Source of the DNA: Lathyrus oleraceus
Taxonomy: Eukaryota; Streptophyta; Magnoliopsida; Fabales; Fabaceae
Reading direction: 5' to 3'
DNA: 64,000 nucleotides
Assembly (NCBI RefSeq): GCF_024323335.1
Contig: NC_066580.1
Span: 443,029,851 to 443,093,850, forward strand
Shown: positions 45,001 through 56,082 of the stretch, piece by piece
Layout of the letters: each line of letters begins with the position of its first letter
Position numbering within the stretch: the stretch's first letter is position 1
Program-made: the position numbers and the translations under genes
Notes under the pieces: model-generated
Told to the model about the DNA's origin: nothing
Seen by the model: only the letters and a program-made list of their open reading frames with translations
Database searches by the model: none

Positions 45001-45734
45001 AAAATAAAAATAATAACATGATATTTAAAAAAATATAATTATAAATGTGACAAGAAACAAAATTTAAGTTCTATATTTTTTTAGAAATTTACTTCAATTT
45101 AAAAATGTAAAATAAATTTGATTATTATCATGACCTTTTTTAAAAAAAACACATAAAAATCTTTAATAAGATATAATAAACAAAAAACTAACAAAACAAT
45201 ACAACAATTAAAACTTACTTTATTTTTTGAAAAGGAATGTAAAAACAAAAGTCCAAAACTAAACCTTTAATACAAAATGCAAATTAAATTTCTAATCATC
45301 CATATGCAATGTAAGACAAATGATTATGTAGTATATGTATGGATGAATGAAATAGCGATGTAGTTTAAATTGATTAAAATCAACTAATAAAAAAAATTGA
45401 AACAAAGACCTTAAGTTATCAAATTAACAATGATTGAGTGAATTTCCACACCAAATGCCGACTATGGATATGTAATGAATGGAGGTATGTATGAATTTAT
45501 CAAATTGAATAAATTGATCAAAGTGAACATTAATCATGACTTATGTATGCGAAATGAAATCTTTACGACCAGATGAAACTGTCATAAGGAATTAGTTCGA
45601 ATGATGAGATGCAGATGAATGAAATGACTATATAAAGATGGTATGCGAGTGAATGACTTAGTTGCAGATGAATGAATATCAATGGATAAATGCATATGAA
45701 TGACTTTAGGTGGGACAAAATTTAGGGTATGACA
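42039..45734 (-). repeat. Element E 5' LTR (3696 bp)
   Basis: Minus-strand start TGTCATACCCTAAATTTTG and end AAGGTACGACA. It is collinear with 11156-20165 but lacks the MULE (empty site at 44812-44820), the approximately 1-kb exon-like module (junction near 44936) and about 120 bp near 44750. It carries a segment at about 44272-44385 that repeats 43052-43165 (CGATCATTCGAGGGTTCCCA), of which the left LTR retains only a trace near 13364. Confidence 0.88.
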
Positions 45735-45739
45735 TGTGG
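45735..45739. repeat. Target site duplication TGTGG, right copy of element E
   Basis: Pairs with 11151-11155. Confidence 0.85.
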
Positions 45740-47750
45740 TTTACTGCAGTTTGCAGGTGTTGTTGCAGGATGAAATGTTGTAGTTTGGGTTGGAAGGTCT
45801 TGTGGTCATGTGGTACACTGTAGGCTTGCTGCGGCTTATTGTTGTTGACTACTGCACCTTAAGCTTATGCATTGAGAGTCTTGACATTCAGGCATTATGG
45901 ACTGCAACCATGTGCAAGTTTGATGATGCTTCAAATGACATGTTGATGTTGATGGCACTGTTATTCATAACTGTTTGCATGGTCGATTATGGTGTAGGAT
46001 TCTGCAAGGTTGCAATTGTTCGATCCATGTTTGGCTATGTGTGTTTGCTACATGCAGGTTTATTGCAAGATGGATGATGAGGCTGCAAATTTGGTGATGG
46101 TAATGTGGATGTTGGAATAATGATGTTTTGCCCTGCAGGTTTGCTTAAATGGTGATGTTTGATTTCAGAGTTTGTTGCAGGTCTGGCTTGACATAGGTTT
46201 GTTGTTGCCTTTAGTCATAGTGACTATTGTGTAATATTTGCAGGCTGACTTGCTGCAATATGCATTGGTCTGCTGCAAGGGTAGGTTGCTTTGTATGGTT
46301 TATGTTATGGTGATTGTTGGTATGCACATATTAGGTTTGTATGGTTGTTTATTGCTTGAAATGATTGGATTGTTTTGATTTTTTTAGTCATGTATGTATT
46401 CATGTATGCTTGGAAATGTTTGGGTTTTGCATTGCCTTGGCTTGGTTGGTTTTGTAGGCATGACATGAACATGAACATGGCTTGCCAAAGATAACTTGCA
46501 AATGAATAAAGCACAAGCACACATGTATTTGGATGATGAATTAAGACAAATGGGATTGGATTAGGTTTTAGGGTGGTCAATATGGGTAATTTGACTTTGG
46601 TTAACTAGTTGACCAAAAAGTCAATTGTTGGCCAAAAGTCAATTGTTGCAAAAAATGGCCAGACTTGTAAAATTTGTAAAATTTGTTGTTATTTTGTATA
46701 AGTTATGGACTTTCTTGTAACAGAATGAACATTTGAATGAATGGAAATGATGTTGAATTTGAAATGATATTGTATGGATTAAAATGAAAATGACTTGAAT
46801 TGAATTGACAGTGGACTTGAATGGAAACGTAGACTAATTAAATGAATTGACTTGTATGGAAATGAATTGTATGGAGATCCAATGAACCAAGTGTAAGACC
46901 TAAGACCATTTGAATGAGTAATGGAGTGCATGAAACAAATTTGAATAGACCAGATACTAGGGTCTAATTCACCATGGCACAAATGACACAATGAATCAAG
47001 GATTAATTGTAAATGAAACTTGAATGAAGGATTAACGGAGATATGGACAAACATAAGTGGACCAAACAAGAGTTGCCAATAACCAGATGGGACATGTGGG
47101 AATTATGATGCCATGAGAATGGGCTTTGGCTCAAAAGATACCCTTAGGAAATATATGAGCATGTAGTGACTTGAAAAGGATTTCATACAAGAAATGAAAC
47201 CTCACAATGAGCCAATAACAAATGACTTTGACTGGATCTTGACCAAGTAATTGAATCATGCACAAATGAGTGGTAGTGAACCAAATGAAATCAGGGTTAG
47301 GTGCCCACCCTATGAAGGATAACCACAATTATGTTTTTTCTTCACAAATAAGATACAAATGAATCCTCAAAACAAAGCATACACACAAAGATCAAAAAGA
47401 TAATCAATTAGGTTTTAGGGCACATGCAACAAGCAATTCGAAGGCAAGACCTCCTAAGTCAGGGTTTTAAGCCTCCAACAAGGATCAGATGAACCACCAA
47501 TGATGAGCACCCCCAACTAGGGTTTATTGGGTTGAAAGGTCAATCAAGGTTTATAGTCAGACAAACTAGGATTTAGGTGTGCATGTGGTGACTTGTGCAG
47601 CCTCACAAGGTCAAAGAGTGCTTGAAAAATGAAACTAAAGGTTTATGGTGGATTAGGCAAATCCCAACATGATCAAGAGATCTTGGTGGTCCTTAGATAC
47701 GAGTACCATGCCTTGAGTCCATGTAGCATGCTTTCTTGCTATGAACATTC
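45740..47750 (-). repeat. Element D LTR-like sequence, right of the E insertion
   Basis: TGCAGG-rich DNA (45745-46280) continues the character of 10380-11150. AT-rich sequence with GAATGA repeats follows, with no supported gene. Short frames at 45790-46077 and 46305-46580 have no recognisable family. The junction with the internal region of D is not clear. Confidence 0.4.
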
Positions 47751-48010
47751 AAAGAAGTTTAGTCAACAGGTTCATACATGACCTGACGACATTGGAATAA
47801 AAAGTTCCATCAACAGGTTTAAACATGACTTGTCAATACTAGAAAACAAATAAAGAAAGTTTCAGCAACATGTTCAAACATGATCTAACAATGTTGGGGA
47901 ATATCAAAAAGTTCCAACAATAGGTTCAAACATGACCTAACAACATTAGAAGATTCAAATGGTGTATATCAACAGGTTCATACATGACCTGGCAATACTT
48001 TAGAATGTTC
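47750..48010 (+). repeat. Tandem array, five units of the GGTTCATACATGACC family
   Basis: Cores at about 47769, 47816, 47871, 47923 and 47975 (spacing 47-55 bp). Same family as the 11-unit array at 6985-7560. Confidence 0.75.
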
Positions 48011-48479
48011 TTAACAATTTTGGAGATCTCTTACAAGAAAATCATGCGATCTGAGATTCTGGAAATTCCTGACAATGAAAGAGTCAAACTGACAACTTTC
48101 TAGGAAACATCAAGACAAACAAAACACAAACTCTGAATGTGTCAGACAAAAGCTGGACTTTAAAATGCCCACAAAAATGGACTTATCACAGAGTATTAGT
48201 GACAAACGGATCTGGAAAGGTGTAGGTAATGAATGGACTTGGGGTCAAGGGATAACAATCAACAACAAGACTTGGGTCAATGCAAAATGAGCACAAAGTA
48301 TACTTCAGGCTATGCATGATTTGAATTTGCTTTTATGCATGATGCATGAAATGATAATGATATGCAAATTCTTACATTCATTACATATTATGAAATATGG
48401 TTTGGAGAGATGCCTTTATCGGTGAATGGAAATGCAAGGTGAAAACACTGGGGAGAGACATGGTCAACTACTCAGACTT

Positions 48480-49040
48480 CTTGCACGTTCTTCGAGAATA
48501 ATCCTCTAAAGAAGTTCCAACAAGGAAGGATACTCCCAAGGTTCCTTGGGGAAGATTCAAAAGAAAACTCATTAGGGAGTCTACTTCCGAGAGTCATTAG
48601 GAGATATCTACTGTCGAGGTTGTGTTGAGAAAACACATATTGTCGAGGTCTATTGGGAAATCTACTTCTGAGATCAACCAGGAAATCTTCTGCCAATATT
48701 CAATGAGAAAAACACCTTCTACTGAGGTCTGCTAGGAAATCTTCTGCTGAGATCAACGAGGGAATCTACTATCGAGATTCAATGAGAGAGATACACCTAT
48801 TGCCAAGGTCTACTGGAGAATATACTATCGAGATTAGCCATGAAATATACTGCTGAGATTTTATGGGGAAACACCTTCTGCCAAGGTCTGCTGGAAAATC
48901 TACCGTCATGATGAACCTGTGAATCTTTTGTCGAGATTTAATGAGAAAAGATACATGCTACCGAGGTTTAACTAGAAATCTTCTGTTGAGACCAACCAGG
49001 GAATCTATCGTCGAGATTCTGCTAACAAGTGTAGAGTAGT
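48480..49040 (+). repeat. Degenerate tandem repeat with GAAATCTTCTGCCGAGAT-like units
   Basis: About a dozen units of roughly 40-50 bp combine phrases like AATCTACTGTCGAGATT and GAGGTCTACTGGG. It probably belongs to the 3' untranslated region of D, as the E equivalent at 20560-21500 also contains repeats of this size. Confidence 0.65.
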
Positions 49041-50626
49041 TGGTTGTAGTAATAATGATTGTCATCCTATATGGATGAGACATGTTTAATGTTATGTTAT
49101 GATTAAATATGCTTTTATTTGTATTTTGATTTATGCATGTAATGTTATGATTACTTGGTGCAGTGCCCCACACTTGTGAGTATACCATACATGTAATGAT
49201 GCATGAAATGTAACAACTAATCAATGCATGTATGTGTTCAAATAAGAATTGGACTTTGAGAGGTGCCAAGCAAGGTTGGACTTTTATTATAGATGTTTGA
49301 TTTTCAAGACATCATGCTATGGGAATATGCCATATGAATGCGATGATATGTCTGGCTAGCATTAGAGCAAGGTGACATGATTAATGCATGAGAATGATCT
49401 AAACAAAGACTAAAAAGCTTCCCAAAGATGCCATGTGGTGGTATTGGATGGAAGTCCCCTTTGAAATAAAGCTTATTTGTCAAAGGCAAAGGTTAATTGA
49501 TAGGGTGATAGCATGATTTCCTAACACTCGTCTTGAACTCATCAGTTGCTGACGTATGGCATAAGCTTGAGTAACTTGAAGGCATGAAGATGACTTTCCC
49601 CTCCTTGGCTCAACTTGCCCAGTCTGTTGGGTATTTGAAGATGCTCTCCTCATAAGTAGTTTAGAAGTAGCTATCCATAACCTGACCTTGAGATGGATTG
49701 CCCCAATGTTTGAATCTTTGAAGCGGTTATTGGCTAACCAAACCTTAGAATGGTAAACCTCTGATTGTCCGACCTTTGGAGAGTTGGACTCACTGAGCTC
49801 TTTAAATGGCTTTCTCTGTTTGGACTTCTTTCACTTAATCAAGTTCCTCGACTGGATGTGCATTGTTGGGATTCCTTTGACATTAAATGCTTACTTGCAA
49901 ATTAAATTGTTCACTAAAAATGGTAATTTTAATGCAATGCAAATGAAAATTTTGAAATAAATCATTATTGAAATGACTTGGTGAAATACAGTGAACGGGT
50001 CAATAATAGAAACATAATGTTGATCTAGCCATTCACAATGTACAAGATGGTGTGATCAACACAAATGATTGTCAAAGATCTTTCAGAGTCAGGTTAATGC
50101 AACCTTATTGTAGTGTGCTTTCAAAATAAACCCTGCCTCAATTAGGTATTTTAAGGGTTGTAACATGGTCTGGTTCACGGTTTTTTTGAAATAAAAGGAT
50201 AAAAGGCTCAAAATTTAATTTTAACCCACCCCTTCTTCGTGATGATCTACAGTCCTACGTTCAGTTAAATTGACATGCACATTTGACTTCCAAGGGTGTT
50301 TGAAGGGGGAACAGTGAAGATGAAGATTCAAGATAAGTTTTTCTTGAAATGACAGTCACCTTATTTTGTTTTTGTTAAGGATTTGATGATCTCATTTTTA
50401 TTTTTGATCCCTAATTTTTCCTGGACTACTTATTTGAAGCTTTCGGTCCATCGAGATGCTCTAATTTCTTTCCTAAGTCGTCTTTTGGTATTCAACTTAG
50501 CGGACTTTTCCTTTCTTTTCTCTTTTTTTGAAAGGTTGTGACTGCCATGTTATTGGTGGATGAGGATAAACCAACATAAATTTTAGCTTTCCTCAGCTTC
50601 TTCGACATTTCAAATTGTGTGTGAAG
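49041..50626 (-). other. Element D internal noncoding remnant
   Basis: The part near 50430-50510 (CCTAAGTCGTC...CAACTTAGCGGAC) parallels 22400-22440 of E just past integrase, so this is the 3' noncoding region of an Ogre-type element in minus orientation. Its integrase does not follow, because copia element F begins at 50627. No gene seen. Confidence 0.5.
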
Positions 50627-51982
50627 TGTTAGAACAAGATTTAGTTATGCATCTATACCTTGAGTTTTGATGATAACAATGTTGTGATTGTGTGAGAACA
50701 ATTTTGGTACCCTAATGGTTTATTATTGTGTAGCTTTAATACCCAGTTATGATTCTGATCATATGATGTGCAACATCACCAGTTTCTGAACTTTGCATTC
50801 CAAATTCGCTTATGCGCTACAATGAGAAGTTCTGAAAGACGTCAATATTTTTGTTGCAATGTTCTTTCTGCTTCTGTGTTATTTCACCCATTAGAAGCTT
50901 TTGAGGAGACTCTTTATTGTTGCTTTAATATTCTCTCAGTTTTTGCTTCTGGAAGTGACTCTGATCACCAAACTCCTGAAGAATGGCAAGATTCTGATGT
51001 TATGTTTTATAGTTGAAGATAATAAAGATCTCAAGACACACGATTAAAGTTATCAAGGTTTTGACTTAGGATTCTGAAGACTCTAAAGATTCTGAAGACA
51101 CTGAAGAACTCAAGCCAGACTACTGACGCCGTCAAGGTTCTGACCCAAGGTTCTGAAGTTTCTGAATCTAGCTCTCTACTTCTTCACTTCATGATTCAAT
51201 CATCTTTTATCAGAAGCCAATGAATCTGAAGATAAGATCAAATGAGAACATGATCAAATAGTATATAATACAAATCTAACAACCTTTCCACTACCTGATT
51301 TTGTGGGCAAAGACAATATTATACATCACACATGTCACTGAATTTATGGGTGAAAGGACAGTACGTGGTATCATTTCTTTCCCATTCATCAGTGGACATT
51401 CGCTCAAGGAGTTTTCCCCATTTCCCTTCCAACGATCACATGCTTACACTATACAAGCATGCATTGGAGACTTGAAGAAAACACTGATTTTGCACAAGTA
51501 TTTTGACAAACTATTTTTCTTTGTGAAAAGCTATCATTCTTTGTATACATTGTTCTTTAAGTGTTTAGTATTCATTTGTGTAAATCTGCTTTTGTAGAAG
51601 CATCTTGTAACATACAAACTATTATTCAAACTATTTTTTTGATTCCTTAAGGAGGTTATCCTTGAGAAGACAAAAAAAAGTTGTTCTTTGTGAGTCCTTG
51701 AGGAGACTAAGGTTTAGTTGGATCCTTGAAAAGACAAAGAAGGTTATTCTTTGGGTTTATTATAATCTGCTGATTATAGTGGATTAAGTCCTTGTATATA
51801 AGACAAATCACCTTGGCGGGTGAAATGGATTAGCTTTGAGTTTCAAGCGAACCAGGATAAAAATCTATGTGTTTTTATCTCTTCATTATTAGACTTGTTA
51901 TTGATGTTTTTATTTTAGAAAAAGCTTTTTCTTGTAAAACCCAATTCAAACCCCCCATTTTCTTGTGTTTTTCACACCTTCA
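50627..51982 (+). repeat. Element F 5' LTR (1356 bp)
   Basis: Begins TGTTAGAACAAGATTTAG and ends CACACCTTCA. The next bases TGGCATTAGATC resemble the initiator-Met primer site TGGTATCAGAGC with three changes. No ATGTCA-type boxes were noticed. Short frames at 50768-51016 and 51301-51597 lie inside the LTR and are not supported. Confidence 0.75.
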
Positions 51983-52069
51983 ACTGGCATTAGATCTCCT
52001 GTTCTGATTGTGATAATAGTTTTATCAACATCTCACAGTGTTCAGTACTGATCCAGTTGTGTGAGAAAC

Positions 52070-52590
52070 AACGGATGTTGCCAACGCTACTAACGTTGTT
52101 AATAATAATGATAGAGATTATTATAGTGCTAAACCACCTATTTTTTATGATGAAAAATTTGACTACTGGAAAGGCAGAATAAAAAGTTTCTTTCTTTGTT
52201 ACGATGTTGATCTCTGGGATCTTATAGTCAAAGGCTATGCTCACCCAGTAAATGCTGAAGGAAATACTTTAGCAAGAAGCGTTATGTCTGATCAATAGAA
52301 GAAAGACTTCAAAAATCATCATAAGGCAAGAACCATATTGCTTAATGATATCTCTTATACGGAGTATGAGAAGATAACAAATAAAGATTCTACCAAATCC
52401 ATTTTTGACTCTCTGAGAATGACTCATGATGGAAAAACTCAAGTAAAGGAGACATATGCCTTGGCCTAAATCCATAAATATGAAGCTTTCAAGATGGAAG
52501 ATGATGAAAAAGTTGAGACTATATTCTCAAGGTTTCAGATGCTTGTTTTAGGGCTTAAGGTTCTGGAAAAAGGGTATTCTACAGCTGATT
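52070..52590 (+). pseudogene. Element F gag, N-terminal part
   Basis: The frame reads AKPPIFYDEKFDYWKGRI, LWDLIVKGYAHPV, FDSLRMTHDGKTQVKETY and VETIFSRFQMLVLGLKVL, the usual copia capsid sequence, with TAG at about 52297 and TAA at about 52466. No start ATG is evident. It is cut by solo LTR G just before the expected VKKIIRSLP motif. Confidence 0.75.
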
Positions 52591-53463
52591 TGTTGGTGTA
52601 AGCCCTAGAGGCCAATACTTTTGGTACTTGTATCGAATTATTTATTAATAATAAAAGGCTTTTTCTTTATTATGTTTGTTTAATAAAGTCCCTAGAATAG
52701 CTAGTCTGTTTAATGTATCAAGTATGACTTAATCATGAGATCACATTAAACATAAGGACACTATTCTTAAAGTATCCGTAGTCGAGCTTTATTGTGAAGT
52801 GGGATGACATTAAAGCATTAAGACTATTATGTATATAGACTGATGATCACATCTCATGGATCATGGATAAGGAGTTATCAAGTCTTAGACATAGGTATGA
52901 ATATTAAGAGTAATATTTATACCGGATTGACCCGTTATGAGAATACTATATAGAAAGTTATGCAAAGTGTCATAAGTTATTCTCATGGTGATAATGGTGT
53001 ATACCACTCTTCGACCTGAAACCACTATGGACCCTAGATGTAGAGTCGAGTGCTTTATTGCTGATCAAACATTGTCCGTAACTGGATAACCATAAAGACA
53101 GTTGATGGGTACTCCACGAAGCATGCTGAGGGACATGAGTGACCTAGATGGAATTTGCCCATCCTGCATAACAGGATAAATGTCTATGGGCCCAATATTG
53201 AACTGGACAGGGATGACACGGTTTATGCCTTGTGTTCAATATAGACATAAGGGCAAAAGGGTAATTATACACATAAGTATTATCACAGAAGGAATTATCA
53301 GATCACATGATATTTTCGTGTCTTGGGTAGCAGTGATGTGTTGCTAGATACCGCTCACTGTTTATTATGTTAAATACATGATTTAATATAATTGCCAATA
53401 CCGCGAAAACCTACAGGGTCACACACAAAGGACGAATTGATGAGAGATAGAGTAACTAAGGAA

Positions 53464-53555
53464 CACCGTAAGGTACGGTGCCCTTAAGTGAATTGTAGAA
53501 CATCGTAAAGGTACGGTGTACTTAAGTAGAATATGAAATATGGTAAGGTACCATA
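53464..53555 (+). promoter_or_regulatory. Three hairpin boxes upstream of TATA in solo LTR G
   Basis: CACCGTA-AGG-TACGGTG (53464), CATCGTA-AAGG-TACGGTG (53501) and TATGGTA-AGG-TACCATA (53539), spaced 37-38 bp and each followed by CTTAAG. The first and third differ in sequence but both keep a 7-bp inverted repeat. Confidence 0.6.
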
Positions 53556-53642
53556 AGCTTAAGTGATTTTGGGCATATTATAAGATATAGGCCAAAATAC
53601 ACTTAAGTGGGCCTTTTAGCTTGAAGCCCACACAAGTGGTTC

Positions 53643-53650
53643 TATAAATA
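53643..53650 (+). promoter_or_regulatory. TATA box of solo LTR G
   Basis: TATAAATA about 1050 bp into the LTR, 90 bp after the hairpin boxes. Confidence 0.6.
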
Positions 53651-53696
53651 GAACCCTTGTGCAGAAGCATTGATTGCGGTTGTATTATTTTCGTTT

Positions 53697-53750
<54 letters not shown>
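53697..53750 (+). repeat. (TC)n(AC)n microsatellite
   Basis: About 13 TC units followed directly by about 14 AC units, roughly 50 bp downstream of the TATA box. Confidence 0.95.
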
Positions 53751-53752
<2 letters not shown>

Positions 53753-54012
53753 AAAGCCTTCATTCGTACCAACTAGCACTGTGATTGAAGGAATCCGTTC
53801 GTGTGGACTGAGTAGAGACGTTGTCATCGTTCAACGTTCGTGATCGCTCCGTGGATCTGCATCAAAGGTTTTGATCGTCACAAGAGATCTGCACCAAAGG
53901 TTTCAATCGTCACAAGAGATAAATATTCTATCACTGATCATGACCATTCGTAAGGATCTCTAAAGGAGAAAATTTTAATTTCCGTTGCATTTTGGATCGC
54001 AATTCTCCTTCA

Positions 54013-54607
54013 TGATCATGTCAAGAAAATTATCAGAAGTCTTCCCCAAAAATGGAGACCTATGGTAACTACATTAAAGCCGACTAAGGATCTTAACAAC
54101 AACAGTCTTGAAGAACTTGTTAGTTCTTTAAGAAGTCACGAGATTGAGCTAGAAGAAGATGAACCTTAAAAGAGAGGTAAATTTGTAGCTCTAAAATCCA
54201 AGCTTGGGAATACTAGAGCATATATAGTTGAGGAAGAATTAGAAGGATCTGATGAAGACTCCGAAGATGATGATGAGATGTCTCTAATCTCAAAGAGAGT
54301 CAATAAACTCTTGAAACACATGCAAAATGGTCAAGGGAAATTCAAAGAAGTCAGAAGGACTGCTGGCCGCTTTGAATCCTCATCTAGTCAAAAGAAGCAA
54401 ACTTCTGGAAAAGAAGTCATCTGTTTCGAGTGCAAGAAGCCAGGCCACTAAAAGAATGATTGTCCTAAACTAAAGAAGGACAAAAGGCCTAAGAAGAACT
54501 TCTTCAAAGTCAAGAAGGGGTTGATAGCTACCTAGGATGACTCCGAATCTGAAGAAGAAGATTTTGACGTAGAAAGCGAGAATGTTTCACTGATGGAAAC
54601 TACTGAG
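54013..54607 (+). pseudogene. Element F gag, middle part with zinc knuckle
   Basis: The sequence reads VKKIIRSLPQKWRPMVTTLK, NNSLEELVSSLRSHEIEL, then an acidic stretch and CFECKKPGH-stop-KNDC, a zinc knuckle whose residue after His is TAA. Other stops occur near 54167 and 54534. It is cut at 54607 by element C and resumes at 62431. Confidence 0.75.
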
Positions 54608-54658
54608 TGTAGGTGCTTAATTGGCTGCATTATATGGTAAAACACTAGATGGTTACTA

Positions 54659-55169
54659 ATGTCTTGACTGATGTCATGACATGTAGATGTGACTACATTG
54701 TAGTTACTGCAGGACTAGCTAACACAGGTTTTATTGAATGTCAAACTGGATGCTGTGACATTCATACCTGTCAACAGATACTAAGGACAGCAGGAGTTCT
54801 GTTAGAACTTAGTATTTATTTCCAGTCTGGTTATCAAGGAAAGACCAGACCTGGCATAAGGCCTACTGACTGAAAGTCAAACTGGATGTTATGACTTTCA
54901 TCATTGATAGCAGCTGCTGAAGATTAGACAGAGTGGTGTTCTGCTATACTTCAGCATGTAACTTAGTTTGTTTTTCAAAAAGAACAACAGAACTAACTTA
55001 AGGCCAATTGTGTAAATGTTAAGTTGGACACTTTGACATTTATTAATGTAAGCTTTCACTGTAGTATGGTCATTTTGATCATGTACAGGTCAGCAAAATT
55101 GTACAGTCTGTTTTCTGGAAAAACAGACTCAGCATATGAACCTTGATGTCAAGCTGAATGTCGTGACAT
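54659..55169 (+). promoter_or_regulatory. Cluster of five symmetric boxes in U3 of element C
   Basis: Boxes at 54659-54682, 54735-54764, 54871-54900, 55013-55042 and 55146-55169, all with a 12-bp spacer. Stems reach 9 bp. TGAATGTCA/TGACATTCA (second) and TGAAAGTCA/TGACTTTCA (third) show a paired change. All lie upstream of the TATA box and are present in the 3' LTR at +6413. Confidence 0.7.
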
Positions 55170-55406
55170 TCATGCCTGACAGCATATGCTACATTGTAGG
55201 TTGTTCAGTTTTCTGTTTCAGCTTTTTCTCAGGCTATTCTTCAGGAAGTCAACAGCTTAGAGAAAAACCAGGAAATCAACAACCAATCTACATTCAATGA
55301 ACCTAACAAATAGCCTATTTGTTAGTAACCTAAATGTTGAATTTATGGAAACTTGTGTGACCTTAAATTCAGGAGAATACAGGTGCAAAAGCCCAGGATA
55401 CTGCAA

Positions 55407-55413
55407 TATAAAA
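55407..55413 (+). promoter_or_regulatory. TATA box of element C LTR
   Basis: TATAAAA, followed by GGAAGGCG; repeated at 61820-61826. Confidence 0.6.
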
Positions 55414-55960
55414 GGAAGGCGTTCCTTCATTCAGTTTCAAGGATTTTGAGGCATGAAGATTAAGTGTGTCCATCATACTTCACTGCTGTATTTTTGTGAG
55501 TCTTGTATTAGACGTATCTTGTAAGCCAAGTCATTATCAAGTAGATGATAGCTTTGGCATAGGGTGTTCATTGAGTTGTAAGTGTTGTGTCACTCAAAGC
55601 TTTTAAGCGTGAGTGCTGTGTATCTTGATTAAAGCTGTGAAGCACAATCAAGAGTTGTTTGAAGTGTGACTTCAACTTGTCTTTAATATTGTTTAAAGAT
55701 AGTAATCACTGAGGTGATTGAGGGGGAGTGAGTAGGAACTCTGATCTTAGGTTAAGATTGAAATTGCATTGGGTAGGGATTAAGTGATAAGTTGTAAACG
55801 GGTGAGTTTAGCTTTGAATTGATACTACTAATAGTGGATTTCCTCCCTGGCTTGGTAGCCCCCAGACGTAGGTCATGTTGGACTGAACTGGGTGAACAAT
55901 TACTTGTGTTATTTACTGCACTTACTGTTAAGTTCTGCATAATCCCTGTCAGTGCAGAAT

Positions 55961-55990
55961 TGGATGTCATAACAACCAGTGTGACATCCA
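55961..55990 (+). promoter_or_regulatory. Symmetric box near U5 end of element C
   Basis: A 9-bp perfect inverted repeat TGGATGTCA/TGACATCCA around a 12-bp spacer. Spacer sequence is unrelated to that of the U5 boxes in A and B although position and spacing agree. Confidence 0.65.
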
Positions 55991-56014
55991 AAGTCTGATA
56001 ACTAGAATTTCAAT

Positions 56015-56026
56015 TGGTATCAGAGC
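56015..56026 (+). promoter_or_regulatory. Primer binding site, initiator Met tRNA (element C)
   Basis: TGGTATCAGAGC two bases after the LTR end. Confidence 0.9.
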
Positions 56027-56082
56027 AGGCACCCTGCCTGTGAATTTCTGGGTGAGATCTAGGGAAGTTACTTTCTAGTACC

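Larger units (their letters stand above)
11156..45734 (-). mobile_element. Element E: Ogre/Tat-lineage Ty3/gypsy retrotransposon, full structure, inactivated
   Basis: On the minus strand: 5' LTR (45734-42039), Arg-type primer site, leader, ORF1, gag, protease, candidate intron, RT, first RNase H, second (archaeal-type) RNase H, integrase, a long 3' untranslated region and 3' LTR (20165-11156). ORF1 upstream of gag and dual RNase H are hallmarks of the Ogre/Tat group. Excluding nested DNA, the internal part is about 12.5 kb. It carries Sirevirus B in ORF1 and a MULE in the 3' LTR. Many stops and frame changes in pol show that it cannot move by itself. The sampled LTR start regions differ by about 6%, so it is older than B. 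Confidence 0.9.
52591..54012 (+). mobile_element. Element G: solo LTR (1422 bp)
   Basis: Begins TGTTGGTGTAAGCCC and ends TCTCCTTCA, with no internal region. Flanks are TGATT (52586-52590) and TGATC (54013-54017), a 5-bp duplication with one change. Joining the flanks restores F's gag. It contains a TATA box (53643-53650), three hairpin boxes upstream of it and a TC/AC microsatellite downstream. A solo LTR arises by recombination between the two LTRs of a full element. Confidence 0.82.
54608..56012 (+). repeat. Element C 5' LTR (1405 bp)
   Basis: Begins TGTAGGTGCTTAATTGG and ends TAACTAGAATTTCA. TATA at 55407-55413. It carries five U3 boxes and one box 22 bp from its end. The near-identical short frames here and in the 3' LTR are not genes. 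Confidence 0.93.

Noticed and set aside
42039..45734. Solo Ogre LTR
   Set aside because: It is followed by an Arg-type primer site and E's ORF1, and its flank duplication pairs with the one at 11151-11155.
54649..54873. 74-residue frame identical at 54649-54873 and 61062-61286
   Set aside because: Both copies are the same part of C's two LTRs; identity is explained by LTR duplication and there is no family match.
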